IMG/VR virus record: IMGVR_UViG_3300027494_000010
Location: 1-34,522 of that record
DNA length: 34,522 nucleotides
From: a virus
Strand: one strand, 5' to 3'
This document shows positions 30,302 to 34,522 of this stretch, piece after piece. The notes beneath the pieces were generated by a model. It did no database searches. It was not told where the DNA came from and saw only the letters and a program-made list of their open reading frames with translations. The position numbers were made by a program, and so were the translations under genes. Positions within the stretch are counted from its first letter, which is position 1, and each line of letters starts with the position of its first letter.

Positions 30302-30715
30302 CTAGGCGTTGTGAATCAGCGCGAAGTTAATGACCACCGCTTCCGCCAGCGCGCCGGCAGTGGTGTTACGCAGCGTAATGCCAGCAGAGCCGTTGTTGAG
30401 CGAGTCAACCCACAGGTTGTAAGACGCCGCAGTAGCGCCCGCCGCGACGTTCAGAATCAGCACGTCGTTGGTGCTGATGAGGCTGTTGTTGAACGTGAAC
30501 GACACGTTGGTCGTCGCCGCCAGCGACGCCGCGTTCAGCGTGATGCGCCCCGCCGACTTGTTCAGCGTCACGGCGGTGGACTTGCTGGTCGCCTGCGTGA
30601 CGGTGCCCTGCGCGGCAGGGGTGTAGCCCAGTTCGCGTTCGGTCAGAATGCGCTCAGCGCCGATAATGTTCTGGTCTTCATACGCAACGCCAATCGGCTT
30701 CGTATTAACGCTCAT
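30302..30715 (-). CDS. beta-rich virion protein, head fibre/decoration-like
   Basis: A 137-aa protein. The N-terminus MSVNTKPIGVAYEDQNIIGA, ERILTERELGYT, then a repetitive beta-rich body (QATSKSTAVTLNKSAGRITL, AASLAATTNVSFTFNNSLIS, VVINFALIHNA). The KSTAVTLNKSAGRITLN segment is a common phage head-fibre/structural element. Its place between terL and portal is unusual for a fibre but has been seen for decoration proteins. AGGAA stands close to the ATG (in the terL-to-gene gap). Confidence 0.7.
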   Translation of the reverse strand: MSVNTKPIGVAYEDQNIIGAERILTERELGYTPAAQGTVTQATSKSTAVTLNKSAGRITLNAASLAATTNVSFTFNNSLISTNDVLILNVAAGATAASYNLWVDSLNNGSAGITLRNTTAGALAEAVVINFALIHNA

Positions 30716-30718
30716 TTC

Positions 30719-32248
30719 CTAAGCCCCCATCCAAGAGTTGATGACGCCGCCCGCGCCTTGCGTGACCATGCGTCGTGGTTTCTCAACATACTCCCGGTGC
30801 GCTACCGGAAAGGCAAACGTCACCGCCAATGCGTCCGCAGCGTCCGGCGATGCCAGCCCCCGCGCCTTCATGTCCTTTTTCGACTCCAGCTGGATGACTC
30901 CAGATGAGGTCGGCTTGATCATAACACCCGTCAGGTCGGACTTGAACCTGCGGTCGTCCGGGATGCTAGCACCCCTTAGCCACTCTTTCATAGCCCCCCA
31001 TAGCTCAGCCCGCTTGTTGGCGTACATCACCCCGTTCTTCGCCTTCCACCCGAAGTTCACGCCCCTTACCACCTTGTACCGCTGCTCGTGCAGCCTGTCC
31101 AAGATGCCGTAGCCCAGCCCGCCCTCGTCGATGACCGCCAACACCGGCTTGTACTCTTCGATGGCCTCGATCACACGCCCCACCGTCGCCATCGTGTCCT
31201 CGCCGTGGTACCGCTTGATGGCCTTGATGTCGCGCCCCTGGCGCACCACGATGACCGTCGAGTCGGCCCCGCCGCGCGCCGGATCTATCCCCAGCACGAC
31301 CGGCGCCGTCTCGTCCTTGTACGCAGGCCGGCGGATGGCGTCGTCCACCAGCCCCGGCGAGATGAACTGGTCGTCCCCTTCCGTCGGGAACTCACCGTAC
31401 ACCTCGACCCGCGCCTGCGGCGAGTCCGGGCCGTACTCCGCTATGATCTGCTCATACACCTGCTTGTCGGTGTCCTCCACCGTCCGCGCGTCCACCTGCT
31501 TCGTCCGCCAGAAGTCACGCTTCGCGTTGAAGCACTCAAAAAAGTACCCCTGATTGCGCCGGGGGTTGCTGAACGCCATCCAGTATCGGTCCAAGATGTT
31601 CTCCGTGAAGAACCCCGCGCCCACCGACCAGATGCCGTCCGGTATGCCTGACGCCTCGTCGAATATCAGCATCATCCCATCATGGTTGTGAACGCCCGCG
31701 TACGAGTCCGGGTTCTCCTCGCTCCACAGCTTGCCCTCAGCCGCCCAGTAGCGCGTGCCCTTCTTCAGGTCCCGCTCCACAATGTCGGTCAGCCACGTCG
31801 CCGGCACCAGCTTGGTCGCGCTCACCTCCCACCAGTGCGAATTGATGAGCATCGCCGCCCACTTGCTCAACTCGCCCCAGGTCACCGACCTTAGCTGCGC
31901 CTCGGAGTTAGCACTCACTACCACGCTGGACCCTATCCGGGTGCTCAGCATCCACAGGATGAGCCAACTGACCAGCGCCGACTTGCCAATACCGCGCCCC
32001 GACGCCACGGCTTGCCGCAGCGTCTCCATGTTCGGCTGACCCCGGTTGCGCTTGATGTGGTCGCTGATTTCGCGCAGCGTCTCCCGCTGCCACTGACGCG
32101 GCCCCTTGAAGCGGGCCAGCGGTGTGTTCGGCTGGCCCCATGGGTACGCGAACAAAACGAACGCTTCGGGGTCGTCCGCCAGCGCGGGCGACCATAGCCG
32201 AGTCATGAGCGTCTGCTCCTCGTCGGCGCTGTAGATGGGGCGCTGCAT
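30719..32248 (-). CDS. terL: terminase large subunit
   Basis: A 509-aa DNA-packaging motor. Walker A is SGRGIGKSA (83-91), Walker B MMLIFDEAS (192-200). The RNase-H-like nuclease has its acidic residues in GIDPARGGADS (D322), AVIDEGGLGYG (D374) and SPDAADALA (around 467-475). It drives ATP-dependent packaging and cuts the concatemer. The start is ATG 32248, whose first base is shared with the previous TAA (TAATG); a TTG at 32260 is not used. The headful or site-specific packaging mode is not readable from this protein alone. Confidence 0.96.
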   Translation of the reverse strand: MQRPIYSADEEQTLMTRLWSPALADDPEAFVLFAYPWGQPNTPLARFKGPRQWQRETLREISDHIKRNRGQPNMETLRQAVASGRGIGKSALVSWLILWMLSTRIGSSVVVSANSEAQLRSVTWGELSKWAAMLINSHWWEVSATKLVPATWLTDIVERDLKKGTRYWAAEGKLWSEENPDSYAGVHNHDGMMLIFDEASGIPDGIWSVGAGFFTENILDRYWMAFSNPRRNQGYFFECFNAKRDFWRTKQVDARTVEDTDKQVYEQIIAEYGPDSPQARVEVYGEFPTEGDDQFISPGLVDDAIRRPAYKDETAPVVLGIDPARGGADSTVIVVRQGRDIKAIKRYHGEDTMATVGRVIEAIEEYKPVLAVIDEGGLGYGILDRLHEQRYKVVRGVNFGWKAKNGVMYANKRAELWGAMKEWLRGASIPDDRRFKSDLTGVMIKPTSSGVIQLESKKDMKARGLASPDAADALAVTFAFPVAHREYVEKPRRMVTQGAGGVINSWMGA

Positions 32249-32469
32249 TATTCCGGCCAAACCACAATCGGGGTATGAACGCCAGTGTAGGCGCCTTCAA
32301 TGTTGAAACTTATGTAGTCGCAGGCGTCTTCATAACTGGCGCCGTCCCGCTCCATCAGAATGCCAGCAATTTTGTCGCCGTCGTACACATACGCTTCGTA
32401 TTGGCTTCCGTCGCGCCAGACATTGGAAATCCCGACCAAAGCGGCGTCAAGGTCGTCTAGCTTAATCAT
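32248..32469 (-). CDS. small acidic protein, 73 aa, between methylase and terL
   Basis: The protein reads MIKLDDLDAALVGISNVWRD and then GSQYEAYVYDGDKIAGILME, ending in VHTPIVVWPE. It is strongly acidic (pI low) with mixed alpha/beta pattern. It overlaps the methyltransferase stop by ATGA and the terL start by TAATG. No family recognised. I considered a methylase partner (restriction or immunity protein) because of the position, but no nuclease motif is present. More AT-rich than its neighbours. Confidence 0.65.
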   Translation of the reverse strand: MIKLDDLDAALVGISNVWRDGSQYEAYVYDGDKIAGILMERDGASYEDACDYISFNIEGAYTGVHTPIVVWPE

Positions 32470-33722
32470 CGGGGGAAAAACTTATCCAGTATCGGGTTTA
32501 CCACATGCTGGGTCATAGCCGGTGCCATACCGTTGCCCACAATGGTTTTGGCGAGCCTACCGCTTTCCGGCAGCGGATATTCGTCGGGCAAGCCCATCAA
32601 CCTAGCATAGGCGCGGGGGTTCAATGTGTAGGTTGTTCCGTCGGGCATTACGATGCGGTCGGCCCCAAATTCTTTGGCGGTGGCTTTTACCGGAAACGAA
32701 GGTTCGCCTGCATATGCGTATGGTATCTGACCTTTGAACCCCGAGCCGCCACCTACAATGATCGGGCGGTCCAGGTTTTCTACGTCTACGCCCTGCGCCG
32801 CCAATCGTTTCCGCTGCCAGGGCGCAAGCTGCGACTTTTTCATTGTCGGCAACAGGTCTTCCACTGCCGCAAGCCAATCTGACTGTTGTGGCGCTACCGT
32901 AGCCGGCACCGGCAGGTCTTCGCGGCTGGCTCGCAGCATGATGCGCTCGCGACGGCTGGGCGAGCCCAGCGCGGCGGCGTCGTGAACATCAATGTTCCAT
33001 TTGTACCCAAGGTCGTCCAGCTTGTCGGTGATGATCTTCAGCGCGTCTTTCCCTTTGCTTTGGTACGCAGGGACGTTCTCTAACGTGAATACGCGAGGCT
33101 CAATGTCTTGCAACGCCCGCGAAGTTGCTTGCGCCGTCATGATGTCTAGCGGCGTCTCGCCCGCGCCGCATTTAGCGCCAGAGTAGTTTTTGCACACCGG
33201 GCTGGCGTGAAGAATGTCTACCTGGTCTTTGAACTTGCTGAAGTCAATGTTTCGCACATCATCGATGTTGATGTGGTCGCCGTGAACCGATTTGTAGTGC
33301 GCCCCAATGTCCGGGTCAAACTCCACCGCCGCCACCGGCTTGACCCGACCTTTTAACGCCTGCTCATACGTCCCGCCGCCAGAGAACAACGTCATCAGCC
33401 GTGGCAGTCCTGTCGTCACTGTTCCCGCTCCTGCTTTAGGCCCGAACGGCATACCGCCGGTCATGGCCGCGCCTGCGAACCCCATCGCGTCGTCCGGTGT
33501 GGTCTGACGGCCCATCAGCGCCTGTCGGGGCATACTGATCGTGGCGTCTATGCCTTTCAGCAGCTTCGCCAGCACGGCGTTGCCTGTCGCCTGATACCCA
33601 GACGCCTGCGGCTGCGGCGCGAACCGGCTAAAGATGGGCGTGACCGGATAGTTGATGTTGCCATCCTCGTCCATCGTCACTAACGCATTCTGCGCCGGGG
33701 GCGCCAACATGTTACGCGGCAT
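32466..33722 (-). CDS. C5-cytosine DNA methyltransferase with N-terminal extension
   Basis: A 418-aa protein. The C-terminal ~310 residues are a DNA C5-cytosine methyltransferase: motif I LMTLFSGGGT (FSGGG 113-117), motif IV SPVCKNYSG (catalytic C177), motif VI TLENVPAYQ (ENV 215-217), motif VIII GSPSRRERIML (256-260), motif X VGNGMAPAM (395-403). The first ~105 residues are not part of the enzyme fold: they contain ISMPRQALMGRQTTPDDAMG and FAGAAMTGGMPFGP, a low-complexity pattern I associate with virion or polyvalent phage proteins. The target sequence cannot be read. It likely protects phage DNA from restriction. No cognate endonuclease is adjacent. It lies between terS and terL, overlapping terS by 11 nt. 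Confidence 0.9.
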   Translation of the reverse strand: MPRNMLAPPAQNALVTMDEDGNINYPVTPIFSRFAPQPQASGYQATGNAVLAKLLKGIDATISMPRQALMGRQTTPDDAMGFAGAAMTGGMPFGPKAGAGTVTTGLPRLMTLFSGGGTYEQALKGRVKPVAAVEFDPDIGAHYKSVHGDHINIDDVRNIDFSKFKDQVDILHASPVCKNYSGAKCGAGETPLDIMTAQATSRALQDIEPRVFTLENVPAYQSKGKDALKIITDKLDDLGYKWNIDVHDAAALGSPSRRERIMLRASREDLPVPATVAPQQSDWLAAVEDLLPTMKKSQLAPWQRKRLAAQGVDVENLDRPIIVGGGSGFKGQIPYAYAGEPSFPVKATAKEFGADRIVMPDGTTYTLNPRAYARLMGLPDEYPLPESGRLAKTIVGNGMAPAMTQHVVNPILDKFFPR

Positions 33723-34116
33723 CGATGACCCTCGCTTCGCCGTTGATGACTCTGGCCTGCGCCTGCGCCAGGGCGTCGGTGATGGAGATCTGCTGCGCTA
33801 CGTCAACCTGAACGTGCGTCTTGGCCACCCAGTCATACCGGTGCTTCAGTATCTCCAGCGCCACCTTAGTGTCGCCGTCCAACGCCGCTGCGTGCAACAC
33901 ATTCGACAACGCAATCTCCGCATCCGCCCGACCCTTCGCTATCGCTAACTCAACCAACGGGTCGGCCGACGACAGCCGACGGTACTCAGCCGGCAACATC
34001 CCAGCCGCTAACGCCAGCGAATCGCCCTTCAACCCCCGGTGCGCCGCTGCGTACAACGCCTCCAGATGCGCCTCGGTCGCGTTGATGTCGCGGATGGTAA
34101 GCGGAAGACCTCGCAT
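33712..34116 (-). CDS. terS: terminase small subunit candidate
   Basis: A 134-aa helical protein beginning MRGLPLTIRDINATEAHLEA. The N-terminal region (TEAHLEALYAAAHRGLKGDS, LALAAGMLPAEYRRLSSADP) is HTH-like; then LVELAIAKGRADAEIALSNV, LHAAALDGDTKVALEILKHR and YDWVAKTHVQVDV form the oligomerisation part. The order 'HTH, AIAKGRAxxExxLxxxLxxAA, DxxxALxILKxRxxW' is the usual terS type. It would select the packaging site. Position first in the late operon, ahead of methylase and terL, supports the call. The leader carries only a weak CAGG Shine-Dalgarno. Confidence 0.85.
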   Translation of the reverse strand: MRGLPLTIRDINATEAHLEALYAAAHRGLKGDSLALAAGMLPAEYRRLSSADPLVELAIAKGRADAEIALSNVLHAAALDGDTKVALEILKHRYDWVAKTHVQVDVAQQISITDALAQAQARVINGEARVIDAA

Positions 34117-34126
34117 AAATGGCCTG

Positions 34127-34158
34127 TTGCTGTAGAACTGCTGGCAGTTCTACAGCAA
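34127..34158. promoter_or_regulatory. perfect 15-bp inverted repeat, operator or + strand terminator
   Basis: TTGCTGTAGAACTGC, a TG spacer, and GCAGTTCTACAGCAA are exact reverse complements (34127-34141 and 34144-34158), a 32-bp palindrome. It covers the -10 region and predicted start of the late promoter, which fits an operator. On the + strand it is followed by eight T residues (34160-34167), which would also make it an intrinsic terminator for antisense transcripts entering from the right. Both readings are possible. Confidence 0.85.
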
Positions 34159-34175
34159 ATTTTTTTTGATGTCAA
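34147..34175 (-). promoter_or_regulatory. late operon promoter upstream of terS
   Basis: On the minus strand a perfect TTGACA (34175-34170) is followed by exactly 17 bp and TAGAAC (34152-34147), a 4/6 -10. The spacer is A/T-rich. The predicted start lies near 34140, about 24 nt before the terS ATG. The -10 box is inside one arm of the perfect palindrome at 34127-34158, so a protein bound there would block it. Confidence 0.62.
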
Positions 34176-34199
34176 CTATCAAGAAATGCTTGACAGTTG
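34173..34199. promoter_or_regulatory. imperfect inverted repeat with divergent TTGACA boxes
   Basis: CAACTATCAAG and CTTGACAGTTG (34173-34183, 34189-34199) are 11-bp inverted arms with one mismatch and a 5-bp spacer. The left edge touches the late -35 box (34170-34175), and the right arm contains a + strand TTGACA (34190-34195), though no convincing -10 follows it. A second regulator-binding site is plausible. Confidence 0.6.
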
Positions 34200-34388
34200 G
34201 GGGCTGCAAAAAAAATTCTGTGCGGCACCTACTGTAACTGTAGCCGCAGCCGCAGGGCCCTGCCCGGGGGCCTCCCCGCTCACTGCCACAAGCATCCAGC
34301 ATGCAGGCCCTACGCCCCTGCACACCCCCTCTCGCGCCCCACGAAGCCCTACAGCGCTCGCTAGCGGGCAGGGTGCTACTAGGGTGGC

Positions 34389-34410
34389 ACAAGGCGCTTG
34401 CGCGCCTTGT
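34389..34410. other. perfect 9-bp hairpin in right non-coding region
   Basis: ACAAGGCGC, a TTGC loop, and GCGCCTTGT (34389-34397, 34402-34410) form a perfect stem without a following T-run. It lies in the non-coding stretch 34200-34454, which otherwise shows only GC-rich sequence and no credible gene. Possible structured RNA, protein-binding or replication-origin element. Confidence 0.6.
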
Positions 34411-34454
34411 AGGCGATTGTACGCGGCCGGACGGGCAGCTGGTGGCGGGCCGGC

Positions 34455-34522
34455 GGGCCGACGGGCCGACGGGCTGACGGGCTGACGGGCTGACGGGCTG
34501 ACGGGCTGACGGGCTGACGGGC
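34455..34522. repeat. 8-bp tandem repeat array at right end (gggctgac)
   Basis: Two gggccgac units are followed by six full gggctgac units and a partial gggc that is cut by the window end. The unit length and gggc core match the left-end array (gggcgttc). The array is truncated by the contig edge, so its true length is unknown. Confidence 0.92.

Noticed and set aside
32248-32469. Restriction endonuclease partner for the methyltransferase
   Set aside because: The 73-aa acidic product has no nuclease motif and is too short; the methyltransferase appears solitary.
34150-34392. Minus-strand 80-aa frame upstream of terS
   Set aside because: It runs through the promoter and palindrome and has a Cys/Arg/Gly-rich composition with no ribosome site.
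1-34522. Lysogeny module (integrase, CI-like repressor, att site)
   Set aside because: No recombinase motif or typical immunity region was found; only one HTH-containing protein is present and it is in an early operon.
1-34522. tRNA or rRNA genes
   Set aside because: No cloverleaf-like structure or rRNA segment was recognised in the few intergenic regions.

Overview
The window looks like a nearly complete, GC-rich genome (or contig) of a short-tailed P22-type bacteriophage. The evidence is an ordered block of terminase small and large subunits, P22-like portal, scaffold, P22-like coat, tail-accessory (gp4-like) and DNA-stabilisation (gp10-like) proteins, a tail fibre, three large ejection-type internal proteins and a lysis cassette, joined to a phage DNA-replication module. 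Strong Shine-Dalgarno sites and the small-gene families suggest a Gram-negative host, perhaps a betaproteobacterium; this is inference. No integrase, lysogeny repressor, tRNA or rRNA was recognised.

Layout. 1-354: two GC-rich tandem-repeat arrays and a sigma70-like promoter. 355-967 (+): three overlapping small unknown genes ending at a strong terminator. 1014-7145 (-): replication operon read right to left: Cas4/RecB-like nuclease (DUF2800-like), a candidate ssDNA-binding protein, family-A DNA polymerase, primase-helicase. 7146-7259: divergent promoter region. 7260-12558 (+): small accessory genes, including four genes carrying a shared 15-bp repeat, then VRR-NUC nuclease, an intein-containing SNF2-type helicase, and a DUF3310 protein. 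12482-14082 (-): lysis cassette. 14131-34116 (-): virion genes, with terS and terL at the upstream end and the ejection proteins at the downstream end. 34117-34522: late promoter overlapping a perfect 32-bp palindrome, then another tandem-repeat array.

The standout is the helicase gene at 9912-12119. It carries a 304-codon intein (10737-11648) with recognisable N- and C-terminal splicing blocks. The endonuclease is not in the intein frame: a complete 208-aa HNH homing endonuclease with its own ribosome-binding site is encoded in the +1 frame inside the intein (10957-11583), while the intein frame stays open through all 209 overlapping codons. One stretch of DNA therefore encodes both an overprinted intein linker and a free-standing endonuclease.

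How the genes work together: the nuclease, polymerase, primase-helicase, VRR-NUC and SNF2 helicase form a self-contained replication/recombination set in two divergent operons. The late operon seems to be driven mainly from one promoter upstream of terS. A C5-cytosine methyltransferase with an N-terminal extension that resembles virion or polyvalent phage proteins sits between terS and terL. The GC-rich repeat arrays at both ends suggest either that the assembly broke inside one long repeat region of a circular map, or that the repeats are a terminal or origin structure.
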